In this document: positions 46,676-59,048 of the stretch, piece after piece
Layout of the letters: the number at the start of each line of letters is the position of its first letter
How positions within the stretch are numbered: the stretch's first letter is position 1
Assembly: GCF_000283155.1 (NCBI RefSeq)
Contig: NW_004454181.1
Span: forward strand, 26,185,490-26,249,489
From: Ceratotherium simum simum
Taxonomy: Eukaryota > Chordata > Mammalia > Perissodactyla > Rhinocerotidae
Direction of reading: 5' to 3'
Length of the DNA: 64,000 nt
Translations under genes and position numbers: made by a program
The notes under the pieces: generated by a model
Databases searched by the model: none
Told to the model about the DNA's origin: nothing
The model's input: the letters and a program-made list of their open reading frames with translations, nothing else

Positions 46676-47728
46676 GAGGTACTCCTCACTTTGTGTAATA
46701 ACGAGGGACCATAAAAATTACCATGGAAGCTAAAACTTTGCACAGTAATGTTCATAATCAATGGGAAAAATCATAATTGTTTTGTGACCTTTAAACATTT
46801 TCTGTCAAAACATTAAAAGCTATCCTACTATAGTTATAACTATATAGAGAAATGAAAATATAGTAAATGAAATGAAATGAAATGAAAATATAGTAAAACT
46901 AATATTTATGTACTACCCTGCAATTTAAAACATTGGCAGCATTGAAAATATGTCTTATTTCTTTTCAAAAACCCTGTGTAGAGTACTTTGAACAGTGTTT
47001 GTCTTCTTATCATTGTATAACTTACGATATGGAGCGAGCCTATTTTATAGGCCTTAGTGAATTGTAATAGTCTTTTCCAAGGTTGGAGCAGCTTCCAACA
47101 TTTTATCCTTTGTACTTTCAATGTTGTGAAATATGTCCAAGATAATGTGAAGATTTTTGCCCGCATCATTTTCTCTGGAGTATCTTTATCCTTTTCATCA
47201 CAACCCAAGAATTTATGTCCGTAAGTTTGCCTTCACTAAGTTCCTCTGCATATGTGAAGTCTCATGAATAGTGGCAATGCCATTTCCAAGGTTAGCTATC
47301 CTCTAGTCACATCTAGTGTTAGTGTTGTTTCTTTGCTGCATTTTCTCTTTGTTGGCCAATTCCCTCTTTCAGTTATCCATTTTTGCAAAATGTCGTGTGG
47401 GTTTATCACTGGGAGACAAGGAGGAAACACAGCTATACACTTTGCTGTCTGTATATCTATTGGACAACAGATGTGCAGTTAATAATCACCAACAGACTTT
47501 GACAAAAGTGAAACAACTGGTTACTTATCATGATGTGTATCTGTTATTTACATAGTGATTAGTGGACTGAAGAGTAAGCAGTGAAGTTTGTACTTCATGC
47601 TCTTAGTCACAGATAATATACTGTGGTAATTAAACTTTAAACTGTGTTGTTGGCAGATTGGTGTTATTTAACTAAACTGTGCTAACTGAAATTCATGCAT
47701 GTCAAAATATATGCATGAGGACAACCTG
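46676..47728 (-). mobile_element. Tigger-type DNA transposon with inverted ends
   Basis: The L1 text stops at ...gtttaaata and resumes at tataatttttcctctaaaca. Between them is an element with inverted ends (GAGGTACTCCTCA at 46676 and the complement of CAGGTTGTCCTCA at 47716-47728) flanked by TA, as expected for pogo/Tigger transposons. On the minus strand a transposase remnant is readable in pieces (DEKDKDTPEKMMRAKIFTL, then KDKMLEA in a shifted frame). Its non-coding end matches the copy at 19.4 kb. A small (AAATG)4 repeat lies at 46863-46886. Confidence 0.65.
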
Positions 47729-50700
47729 CATATAATTTTTCCTCTAAACACTGCTTTAGCTGTGTCCCACAAATTTTGATATTTTGTATTTTCATTTTCA
47801 TTCAATTCAAGTTATTTTCTAATTTCTCTTTGGACTTTTTGACACATAGGTTGTTTACAAATATGTTGTTTAATTTCCAGATACTTGGGGGAATTTCTGA
47901 GATTTCTTTTTATTATTTATTTCTAATTTAATTCCCTTATGGTTGGAGAATATACTTTGTATGATTTCCATCCTTATAAAATTATTGTAAATTGTTTTGA
48001 AGCCCAGTATAGTCTATTCTGATGTTTGATTCATGTGTTCTTGAAATGATGTGTATTCTGTTGTTGTTGGATGGGGTGTGTATAGATGTTAATTAAGTTA
48101 GGTTCATTGATAATTACTGATTTTTTAATCTGCTTGTTTTATAAACCATTGTGAGAGAGATTTTGAAATCTCTAGCTGTAATTGTTAATTTGTCTATTTT
48201 TCCTTTCATTTTTGTCAGTTTTGGTTCATGTGTTGTGGGGTTCTGTTGTTACTTGCATATACATTTATAATTGGTATATCTTCTTGCTGTATTGATCCTT
48301 TTGCATTTTTGAAATATACCTCTGTTTCTAATAATATTTATCTTGAAGTCTATATTGTCTGATGTTAATATAGCTACTCCAGCTCTCTTATGCTTACAAT
48401 TTGCATATTTTTTCCATCCTTTTATTTTCAATCTGTCTTTGAATTTAAAATGAATCTCTTTTAGACAGCATATAGTTGGTTTTATTATTTTATCCAGTCT
48501 GACAGTTTCTAATTGGAATACTAATCTGTCCCCAGTTAATGTATTTATTGATTTGCTTTGATTTATGTTTGCCATTTTGGTGTTTGTTTTCTATTCATTT
48601 TATCTCTCTTTTGGTCACTGTTTTTCTTTTGCTGTCTATTTTTGTGTTAAAAGAATATTTTTTAGTATACCATTTTAATTCTTCTGTTGAATTTTCAGTT
48701 GTAGTTCTTTGTGTGTGCGTGTGTGTTTGTGATATTGCTGTAAGGATTACAATATGATATTTAACTTCTTATAGCCTACTTTACGTTGATACTGCTCTTT
48801 TTTTTTTTTTCCGGAAAAATACAGAAACTTTGTACTAGCATAGCTCCATTTTTTTTACCCTCCCCAAGCATTCTGTGCTGCTTTGTTCTTTTAGTCATGT
48901 ATGGTTACACTTATATTTGTCATAAATTTGACAATGTGGTATTATTATTTTTGCTTTAAAAAGTCTTTCAAAGAAATTAGAAGGAAAGAGAAAAAAGTGT
49001 ACATATTTAAATCCTTTATATTTATCCACATACTTTAAAAAATTTCTAGTGTCCCATGGATTTGAGTTATCATCTGGTACTATTTCTTCAGCCAGAAAGA
49101 TTTTCTTGAGTATTTCTTGTAGATTAGTTCTGCTAGCAAATATTTTGTTTATCTGGAAATGTCTTTGTTTTGCCATTTTTAAAGGAAAGTTTCACTGAAT
49201 ATAGAATTCTTGGTTGACAGGTTGCCCTCTTTTAGTATTTTGAATACTTACCTCAGTTTTTCACGTGTTGAAAATTCTGCTGGCGATACTGTTATTCTCC
49301 TATGCATGATGTGTCATTTTTTCGTTGCTGCTTTCAAGACTTTTCTCTTCGTCTTTATTTTTCAGCAGTTTAATTATGATGTGGTTAGTTGCCTAGGTAT
49401 CCTACTTGTGGTTTGTTGAGCTTCTTGGATGTTTAAATTAATGTTTTTCATCAAGTTTGGTAATTTTTAAGACATTTCTCCAAATATTTTTTTCACCTCT
49501 TTCTCTCCCTTCTTTCTAGCACTCCAATTACACATATACTGGAATGCCTAATATTGCTCCACAGATCTCTGAGGTTCTGTTTATTTTTTTTAATATTTTT
49601 TCTTTTTGTTCTTTGGGTTGGATAATTTCTAGTGATATATCTTCAAGTTTACTGAATCTGGTTTTGCCTTCTGCTTTCTCAAATCTACTGATGAGCCCAG
49701 ATGGAGAAATTTTCACTTCAGCCTTAGAATTTTCTCTTGTTTTAAAATTTTTTAATTTATGTAAAACAAATGTTATTCTTTCTTTAAATTTTGATAAAGG
49801 CATAGAGTAAGTTAAATACCACCACAACCATGACAGAAAAAAAGTTCCATTACTCTCAAAATTTCCTCTTGCTGCCTCTTTATAGTCAAACTGGTTCTTT
49901 TATATATTTTTTTCTCTTTTGAAATTGCCTATTTGTTCACTCATTCCTTAGCATCTTTTCCCTTAATTTTTTGAATATGTTTATAATAGCTTCTTTGAGA
50001 TTTTTGTTTGCTAAATCCAACATTTGCAACCACTTGGAGTCAGTTTCTGTTGACTAATTTTGTTCCTTACTGTAGGTCACATTTTCCTGTTTCTTTGTAT
50101 GTTAGTAATTTTTGGTTGAAAATGCTACATTGTAGATAATGTGTTGTAGTGTCTGTGGATTCTTCTTGTCCTTCTGAGGGTTTTGCTTTTGTTTCAGAGG
50201 CACTTAACTTGCTTGGGCTCAAACTGTGACATTTGTCTCTCCCGTGGAGTGCCATCACTGATGTCTCTGCTTAGTTTTTTTTTTTTTTATGCCTGGCTCT
50301 CTAAGGGACTTTCTTGCACCTGCATAAAATGGAGGTGAGCTAGCGATTTGAACAGAGGTTGTTAGACATCTAAAGCCAGTATGGCTTCCACTCTGCTGCC
50401 TGAATTGTGCATATGTCAGAATGCTTTAAAAGTATATCTAATTTGTGAGTCATTCTAGACTTTCAAGCACTGCTGGGCTCTCTAGGTGCTCTCTAGCATC
50501 TCTTTGCAAAAATATTTTAGCAGTTAGGTGGGCATGTACGGAGAGTTTATTATCTCAATCTTTCTATGACTCTTCTGCTTCCAAATTATCCTTGTTAAAT
50601 TTCTATCTGCTCTTCTATCAGCGTTAAATTGTATCCTGTGGATTTGCATTATCTCTCAATGCCACATAAACTAGGGATGGGAGACAGGAAAACTCTATGA

Positions 50701-51041
50701 AAGCATGCCACAAGCTCCCCATTCTTATCTAAGGAAGTAGAATTTTTTGGTGAGTAAACACTTTTGAACCTGTGACCTGCTTTTGGTACTTTTCCAATGC
50801 CCTGAATTCATTGTTTTTAAAATCATTTTATTCAGTTTTATACTTGTTTTCTGAGGAGGGAAATTCCATGACTACCTCATGCCACCACTATTGGAAGTAA
50901 AGTCCATCTTCAATAACTCACCTGATAAACTTACACGTCTTGTTGTGTTTTAAATGGCCTGTTACCCTCCTAATTCTCTGTTTTACCTCTTTTGTTCTCT
51001 ACTAAATCTTTATATCTGATTTTGTCTCTTTATTCTTTCAG

Positions 51042-52198
51042 ACAGGGAGACTAGACTTGACAGCCTTCAATTGGATATGCTTGGAGATGTTTCCTTTCAT
51101 AAGGAGATACTAGAAAGTGTCACAAGGGATCATTCACTGTACTCCATTTTAAAGATTTGGCAAGGTGATAAGAAACTGGAGAAGGGTCAGGAAAATCAAG
51201 ACAGACTTCTCAGGCAAGTCATGGTCATCAACAACAAAACAGTTATTGAAGAGTCAGGCCATAGATATAATGCATTTGGAAAAATATTTCATGACTGCAC
51301 AACCCTAGATACTTCAAGACAAAGACTGTATATGTGTGATTTGTTTGAAAAGATCTTGAAACCTAATATGAACCTATTCAGTTGTAATAGGGGTTATATA
51401 AGAAAAAACACTGAGAATTTTGGATGTGGGAGAACACCTAATTCTTTCTATTCTAACCATGAAAAAATTCATAGTGGAATGAAACACTGTGAAGATAATC
51501 AATGTGGAAAGATTATCAGCAATAAACAATTTCTTATTCAATATGTGAATGGTGAAACTGGGGAGAAGACCTGTGTATGCATTGAGTCACAGCTCATTAC
51601 TCATCAACGAATTCATACTGCAGAGAAGCCTTATGATTGCAGTGCATGTGGGAAAGCCTTCAGTGAGAAGTCACATCTCATTGTACATCAGAGAACTCAC
51701 ACTGGGGAGAAACCTTATGAATGTTCTGAATGTGGAAAAGCCTTCTCTCAAAAATCATCTCTCATCATACATCAGAGAGTTCATTCAGGGGAGAAACCAT
51801 GTGAATGTAGTGACTGTGGGAAAGCCTTCTCCCAGAAATCACCCCTCATTATACATCAGAGAATTCACATCGGGGAGAAACCCTATAAATGTGCTCAATG
51901 TGAGGAAGCCTTCAGCAGAAAGTCAGAACTCATTATACATCAGATAATTCATACTGAGGAGAAACCTTATGAATGTACTGACTGTGGGAAGACCTTCTCC
52001 CGGAAGTCACAGCTCATCATACATCAGAGAACACTCACTGGAGAGAAACCCTATAAATGCAGTGAATGTGGAAAAGCCTTCTGTCAGCAGTCACATCTCA
52101 TTGGACATCAGAGAATTCACACAGGAAAAAAACCTTATATGTGTACTGAATGTGGGAAAGCCTTCTCTCAGAAGTCCTACCTCCCAGGACATCAGTGA
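51042..52198 (+). CDS. Terminal finger exon of plus KRAB-ZNF gene
   Basis: The exon begins after acceptor tctttattctttcag. Phase 1 continues KRAB-B as [20 protein letters not shown] spacer of about 120 residues ends [13 protein letters not shown], clearly related to the minus-strand paralog. Numbering residues from 51071, degraded fingers occupy about 118-182: one without proper cysteines, one without histidines, and one ([15 protein letters not shown]) that lost 8 residues in frame. Intact fingers follow at 190, 218, 246 and 274. The finger at 302 has RTLTG where RTHTG is expected, so its last zinc histidine is gone. The finger at 330 is intact. The finger at 358 is cut at HQ-stop (TGA 52196-52198), losing its last histidine. 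The full model gives 464 residues. It is expected to be a nuclear DNA-binding repressor if spliced; ortholog not recognised. Confidence 0.88.
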
Positions 52199-52390
<192 letters not shown>

Positions 52391-52435
52391 GAATGGATTG
52401 AGCACAGAAAAGCCTACAGTAGCTGTTCAAGCCTT

Positions 52436-52441
52436 AATAAA
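52436..52441 (+). terminator. AATAAA poly(A) signal of plus ZNF gene
   Basis: The sequence gccttaataaataccacag, 46 bp after the original TAA stop, is the first consensus poly(A) signal downstream of the finger array. Confidence 0.6.
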
Positions 52442-54290
52442 TACCACAGAACCTACAGATTTGATGAGTTTTGAGACATCTTTATTGATAAAAATTTTAC
52501 AAGTGAAATCAAGTTTCTACTGTAGTATCTAATGTTTTGTCAAAGATAATGCAAAAATCTTAATTATATAAATGATGGGCGTTTTCACTATGGCATGTAA
52601 AACTTTTAAGATTGTGAGTGGAATGATTAATATAATAGAACAAATTACATATGTAGTCTATTTTGAAGTTACATGTTTCTGAGTATACTATGTAATGATA
52701 TCAGAGATCAGATATTTTTAATGTGAGCCTAGCATAATTGTGGCCGTGGAGTAATTCCCCATAGAGGACATGAAGAAAGCTTGAGGCAAAAAATGCCGAG
52801 AGCTAGAAACTGTGCTTGGGGGAGGGGGCCTGGTCATCAACTCTAAAGGTATATGTAAAATTCTTCTTGTAGAAAGATGGAAAGATGTGTTGGTAAGGTG
52901 CAATAAATGTGGTCTTTTTGTGTTTTTCCATTTCAAGAATATAAGTTGGTCTGAGTCTGTGGATGTACCCAGGATCTTGGAATTGACACTTCTTGCTCAT
53001 TTCTCCCTTTCACCCCGCCTCTCTAGGAGCTTGGTGTGGTGGAAAGACATTGTTTTTAGAGCCATATGGTCATGGGTTTTAATCCTTGTTCCATTACTCA
53101 CAGATTGTGTGACTTCAGGGAAGCCTTTTTTAACCCTCAGTGTTCCTTCCCTCATCTGTATGTGAAATCCTGGCAGAGAGCACGTTCTTATTTAATATTT
53201 GTCCACTTTATCTTCTTTCTCTATTCTCTTGCAGTAGGCTGCTAATACCGATGTATACACATTTAAACATGATTTGCATTCCAGACACTCTGCTTCTGAT
53301 TTCCCAGATTTCTTATATTTTCCTCTGTCCATTTCACTTCCCTTGTGTCTGGTGGCCTAACTAATGCTATGTTAAGGAGACTCCAGTTACTTTTCATTTA
53401 TTTTATTTTGCAAACACATATAAATTATGGTGTTTGTACATAAAGACCCTGTGTGATACCTCCAAAGCTCCTGTTTTACCTGCTCCCTGAAGCACCAACT
53501 CCTTTTCCTGAGAATTGAGTGACCCTCAGAGAAAAATCCTTAGGGAGTGGAGAATACATGCTTGGGATAGCTTACTCGGGCAAGTATCACGTCAGGACAT
53601 AAAAATCCCACCTACTATCTCTAAAACGCTAATGTGTTCTTTGTTGTGGCCCCTTGTCCCATGAGAATCTTCAGTAAGCACCCCTTAGGGAGAGGTCACA
53701 TGCAGGGATGTAGTGACCCGTGTAGCTGAATACAGTGTCTACATATAAAGTTTCTACCTGATTCCTCCACATTATTGTCTAGCTGACCCTTTCTCTGCAG
53801 GGCCCCAGTGTTTGCTCTGAGAACTAAGACTCTGCATGAGAACCTCTGCAGAGGCAATGGCATACCTCAAAAAGATGTGCAAACCTGTGTGAGAACGTTC
53901 TTTGTGTCGTTGTGAACAGTGATTGATATTGGATATGACTGGCCATTTGGACCTGAGAAGTAAAACCTTCAGTCATGTCCCATGGCGTGATCTGCTTTGA
54001 GGAGTGTTGAAGAAAGTTGACCCCACCTGGCCCTCATGGAGGCATGGGAAAGTCAAGTTCTCAGGAACATACAGAAATTTTGTGAGGAGAAAATGATGAT
54101 ATAGTGACTGTTACGGAAATTATGTAAGGGAAATAAAGATTCCAGAGTTCCTACCTACTCACAGGCCTTCCATTTTGTCATTTCAGCTCCCAGGGAACCT
54201 CATTAATCTGATCATGACAACATATCCTATATATTGCTATAAAATACAGAAAAACTTAACACTTACTGGTGAAGTATAGAAGATTTTCCC
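52442..54290. other. Intergenic DNA with a MIR fragment
   Basis: A MIR-like stretch lies at about 53035-53165 (tcatgggttttaatccttgt, gattgtgtgacttcagggaa). The rest holds no gene or repeat I can name; ORFs near 52812-53165 and 53140-53364 have no domain. Confidence 0.4.
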
Positions 54291-54299
54291 TTTGAGTTC

Positions 54300-54605
54300 T
54301 GGAAAAAAGACAATGTACATCTTCACCAATTCTATTCAACATGTATTGGAGGACCCAGTCAGGGAAATCAGGCAAGAAAAAAATTGGTATAATGATTGGA
54401 AAGCAACAAATAAAACAGACATTATTTGTAGGCTATAAAATTGTATGCTTAGAAAATAAAAATGTATAGATTAATTAGAAATACAAAGTTTAGCAAGGTT
54501 TATGTATATAAAGTGTTTTTAAAAATAAAGTTCTATATATTAGCAACAGATATAAACTGAAAATTTAAAGATATCAATTACAGTGGCAGGAAAAATACCA
54601 CATGC
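54300..54605 (+). repeat. Sense L1 ORF2 fragment, inverted against neighbour
   Basis: ttctattcaacatgtattgg, agtcagggaaatcaggcaag and ttagcaacagatataaactg come from the sense strand of L1 reverse transcriptase. It directly abuts antisense L1 sequence from nearly the same part of ORF2. Confidence 0.6.
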
Positions 54606-55660
54606 CTAGAAATATGTGTATTTGCAGTTACTATGTTGAGTAGAAGTGGCAAGAGTGGGCATCCTTATATTGTTCCTGATTTTAGAGGAAAAGTTTTCAG
54701 CTTTTCACCATTGATTATGACGTTAGCTGTAAGCATGTCATATATGGCCTTCATTATGTGGAGGTACATTTCTTCTGCACCTAATTTGTTGAGGGTTTTT
54801 AATCATGAAATGATGTTGAATTTTGTCAGATGCTTTTTCTGCGTGTATTGAGATGATCACATGATTTTTATCCTTCACTCTGTTCATTTGGTGTATCACA
54901 TTTATTGATTTGTGTATGTTGAAACAGCCTTACATCCCAGGTATAAATCCCAGTTGATCACAGTTTATGACCCTTTAAATGTGCTGTCGAATTCTGTTTG
55001 CTAATATTTTGTTGACTATTTTTGCATCTATATTCATCAAGGATATTGGCCTGTAATTTTCTTTTCTGGTAATGTCTTTATTTGGCTTTGGTGTCAGAGT
55101 AATGCTGGCCTAGTAAAGTTTGAGAATGTTCCCTCCTTCAATATTTTGGAAGAGTTTAAGAAAGAGTGTGGTTTATTTTTCTTTAAATGTTTGGCAGAAT
55201 TCACCAATGAAACCATCTGGTCCTGGGCTTTTCTTTTTTGGGAGGTTTTTTATTACTGATTCAATCTACTACTCATTATTATTGGTTTGTTCAGATTTTC
55301 TATTTCTTCATGATTCAGTCTTGTAGGTTGCATGTTTCTAGGGATTTATCCATTTTGTTGGCGTATAGTTGTTCTAAGTAGTCTCTTATGATCCTTTGTA
55401 TTTCTGTGGTATTAGTTGTAATATTTCCTCTTTCATTTCTGATTTTGAGTCTTCCATTTTTTTCTTAGTCTAGCTAAAGTTTTGTTAATTTTATTTTTCA
55501 AAAAAACCAGCTCTTAGTTTTCTTGGTCTTTTTTATTGTTTCTCTGGTCTCTATTTCATTTATTTCAGCTCTGATCTTTGTTATTTCTTTCCTTCTGCTA
55601 CCCTTGGCTTAGTTTTTTCTTCTTTTTCTGTCTTTGGGATATAAAGTTAGGTTGTTTGAG

Positions 55661-55907
55661 TCTTTTTTTTTTTTTGTGAGGAAGATTAGCCCTGAGCTAA
55701 CATCCGATGCCAATCCTCCTCTTTTTGCTGAGGAAGATTGGCCCTGAGCTAACATCTGTGCCCATCTTCCTCTACTTGATATGGGAGGCTGCCACAGCAT
55801 GGCTTGACAAGCGATGCGTTGGTGTGTGCTCAGGATCTGAACCTGCGAACCCTGGGCCACCGAAGCGGAACACGCGCACTTCACTACCACAGCACCAGGC
55901 TGGCCCC
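55661..55907 (-). mobile_element. ERE SINE (14)
   Basis: Reverse-oriented ERE with poly(T) start and a caccaggctggcccc end. gtttgagt flanks both sides and is part of the TSD. Confidence 0.93.
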
Positions 55908-57114
55908 TGTTTGAGTTTTTTTTTTTAATGTAAGCATTTATCAGTATTAACTTCCCTCCTAGAATTGCTTTTGCTGTATCCCATGGGTTTTGTTATGTTG
56001 TTTCCATATTTATTTGTTTCATGATTTTTTTTACTTCCCTTTTGATTTATTCTTTGACTCGTTGGTTCTTTAGGTATGTGTTGTTTAATTTCCACATATT
56101 TGTGAGTTTTCCAATTTTCCTTGTTATTGTTTTCTAGTTTCATACCATTGTGGTTAGAAGAGATACTTGGTATGATTTCAGTCTTCTTAAATTTTCTAAG
56201 ATTTGTTTTGTGACCTATCCTATAATCTATCTTGGAGAATGTAATGTGTGCCCTTGAGAAGAATGTGTATTCTGCTGCTGTTTGATGGGATGTTTTGTAT
56301 ATGTCTGTTAGGTCCATTTGATCTGAAGTAGAGTTCAAGTCCAATGTTTCCTTATTGATTTTCTATCTGGATGATCTATCCATTGTTAAAAGTGAGGTAC
56401 TGAAGTCCTCTACTATTATTGTATTTTTGTCTATTTCTTCCTCAGATCTGTTAGTATTTGCTTAATATATTTATTTAGGTGCTCCAATGTTGGGCACATA
56501 TATATTTATAATTGTTATATCCTCCTGATTACTTGACCCCTTTATTATTATATAATGACCTTCTTTGTCTCTGTTACAATATTTGACTTAAAGTGTATTT
56601 TGTCTGATATAAGTATAGCTACCTTGATCTCTTTTGTTTTTCATTTGCTTGGAATACCTTTTTCCATCCTGTCACTTTGATCCTATACATGTTTGTAAAG
56701 CTGAAGTGAGTCTCTTGTGGGCAGCCTTTGATTGGGTCTTATTTTTTTAATCTATTCAGCCATGCTATACCTTTTGATTTGATAATTTAATTCATTTATA
56801 TTTAAGTAATTATTGATAGGTAAAGACTCACTGATGCCACCTTATTTATTGTTTTCTGGCTGTTTTGTATTTCCTTTGTTTTTTTCTTCTTCTCTTGCTG
56901 TCCTCCTTTGTTAATTGATGATTTTTTTAAATGATATCCTTTGATTCCCTTCTCTTTATCCTTTGTGTATCTAAAATAGGTTTTAGCTGTGTTATCATGA
57001 GCCTTACATAAAATATCTTATAGTTATAATATTCCATTTTAAGCTGGTAACAGCTTAACTTTGAGTGCATACAAAAACTTTACCCTTTTATTTCCCTACC
57101 TCATTTTGTTGTTG

Positions 57115-57323
57115 TTTTTTTTTATAATTTTATTTATTTATTTTTTCCCCCAAAGCCCCAGGAGATAGTTGTATGACATAGCTGCACATTCTTCTAGTTG
57201 CTGTATGCGGGACGCAGCCTCAGCATGGCCAGAGAAGCGGTGCGTCAGTGCGCGCCCGGGGTTCCGAACCCGGGCCGCCAGCAGCAGAGCGCGCACTTAA
57301 CCGCTAAGCCACAGGGCCGGCCC
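57115..57323 (-). mobile_element. ERE SINE (15)
   Basis: Reverse-oriented younger-subtype ERE: ccaggagatagttgtatgac, gcctcagcatggccagagaa, ctaagccacagggccggccc. ctcattttgtt on both sides is the TSD. Confidence 0.94.
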
Positions 57324-57690
57324 CTCATTTTGTTTTTAACGTCAAAATTTATGTCTTATTATATTGTGTATCCGTTAACAAATTATTTTGGCTAGGTGTA
57401 GTTATTTTTAACACTTTTGTCCTTTAACCTCTCTACTGGAGTTAAGTGGTTAATACACCACCATATGACAGTATTAGAGTAATCTGAATTTGATTACTAT
57501 ATGCTTGCCTTTACCATCGAGTGTTATATTTTCATATTACTAATTAGCATCCTTTCCTTTCAGCTTGAAGAACTCCTTTTAACATTTCTTGTAAGGCTGG
57601 TTTAGTGGTGATGAATTCCCTCAGTTGTTGTTTGTCTGGGGCAGTCTTTATCTCTCCATTTCTGAAAGACAGCTTTGCCAGGTTTAGGAC

Positions 57691-58007
57691 CGTGATCCAT
57701 TTTGAGTTCATTTTCTGTATGGCATTAGGTAAGCATCCAGCTTCACCTTTTGCATGTGGATAGCCAGTTTTCCCAACACTATTTGTTGAAAAAAACATTT
57801 TTTTCTCCATTTCTCTGTTAAGTGGCCTTGGTATCCTTGTGGAAATCATTTGACCGTATATGCAAGTGTTTATTTCTGTGCTCTCTATTCTGTTTCATTG
57901 GTTTATATGTCTATTCTTATGCCAGTGCCACACTGCTTTGATGACAGTAGCTTGTAATAAGTTTTGAAATCAGGGAGTGTGAGACTTGCAACGTTGAAAT
58001 AGAAAGA
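57691..58007 (-). repeat. Antisense L1 3' region joined to L1 5' region
   Basis: At about 57690 ORF1-type antisense text changes without a break to ORF2 C-terminal/3'-end text (ccgtgatccattttgagttc, tttgcatgtggatagccagt, tgccagtgccacactgcttt). This marks either an internal rearrangement or the junction of two L1 copies. Confidence 0.6.
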
Positions 58008-58744
58008 CATGGTATTTTTTGCATGGTTTAATGAAAATATAAAAGCTATTTGCCCAAATAAAAGCTATCTTCATTATGTGCTTCATTTTGCTTTAAAAAA
58101 TAAAAAAGGCCACCGAAATGTATAAAGTAGTCTGAACATGATGGTGGTATCAGAATCTGTCTTTTCATGTGGCAGTAACAGTGCATTTAACATTAATCAT
58201 GAGTTACGTCTGCAGATGATTTCATAGCATTACTTTGGCTATCACAACAGTTTTAGACAGCACTCAGATAAATATAAGTAGGTGAAATGTGAAGCAGTTA
58301 TCTTATGCAACTTTATGGTTGAATACCATCAAATGAAAACAAAATAAAAATAAAAGCACTTTACAGTAGAAAACTTTTGTAAAGATAGGACTCCACATAA
58401 TATGTTTCTTTTACAATCTTTATAGCAGATTGTTACCAAATTTTGTTTTTAACACAGTTTTGGAGTAGCCTACGTACACTGCATTAACAGACATTTGAAA
58501 TAAAATAGTCAAGCATGCCATGTGTGGTCTGAAAATCAAAACAACACTAATTTAACAACACTAATTTATAAACATAGCATCACTCAGTAGCTGCTAAGAT
58601 GAATATGAAGATTACAGAATCTAACATCTTATACTACAATAATCAAAAACGGAAACAAAAAAGTGACCAATGAAGGCAGAAAATAGGATTTAAAAGAATC
58701 TAATCTCAATTGACTATAAAGCATTCATATAAGAAACAAATGCT

Positions 58745-59048
58745 GGGGCCGGCCCCGCGGCTTAGCGGTTAAGTGCGCGCGCTCCGCTCCTGGCAGCCCG
58801 GGTTCGGATCCCGGGCGCGCACAGACGCACCGCTTCTCCGGCCATGCTGAGGCCACGTCCCACATACGGCAACTAGAAGGATGTGCAACTATGACATACA
58901 ACTATCTACTGGGGCTTTGGGGGGAAACAAAAAAAAAGGAGGATTGGCAATAGATGTTAGCTTAGAGCCGGTCTTCCTCAGCAAAAAGTGGCGGATGAGT
59001 GTGGATGTTAGCACAGGGCTGATCTTCCTCACACACACACACACAAAA
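58745..59048 (+). mobile_element. ERE SINE (16), full length, 13-bp TSD
   Basis: ggggccggccccgcggctta head through (ca)n and A tail. aagaaacaaatgc is perfectly duplicated at 58731-58743 and 59049-59061. Inserted in the presumed 3'-UTR part of the PPP1R12A pseudogene. Confidence 0.96.

Larger units (their letters stand above)
43575..50640 (-). mobile_element. Near full-length antisense L1 in plus ZNF intron
   Basis: Read left to right: 3'-UTR (agatataactcacaggccat, ggcttctttcacttagcata), ORF2 in reverse (tgttgaatagcatggtgagt, tccagttgttcagcaccatt), endonuclease near 48250-48575 (minus-strand AGVAILTSDNIDFK), and ORF1 near 49530-49830 (minus-strand FSKLEDISLEIIQPKEQKEK). It ends around 50640. 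Every ORF is broken. A Tigger element (46676-47728) and an ERE (45913) interrupt it. It occupies most of the 8.1-kb last intron of the plus ZNF gene, in opposite orientation to the gene. Confidence 0.8.
54612..57690 (-). mobile_element. Antisense L1, ORF2 to ORF1 part
   Basis: Begins in reverse RT sequence (tgttgagtagaagtggcaag), runs through ORF2 (atattggcctgtaattttct), the endonuclease (minus-strand DQMDLTDIYKTSHQTAAEYT around 56320) and the inter-ORF and ORF1 region (cttacataaaatatcttata, gtctttatctctccatttct). All frames are broken. Two EREs (55661 and 57115) are inserted. Confidence 0.8.

Noticed and set aside
48249..49827. Minus ORFs of 93-108 codons as host genes
   Set aside because: They match L1 endonuclease and ORF1 text (AGVAILTSDNIDFK, LEDISLEIIQPKEQ) with stops around them, so they are L1 remnants.
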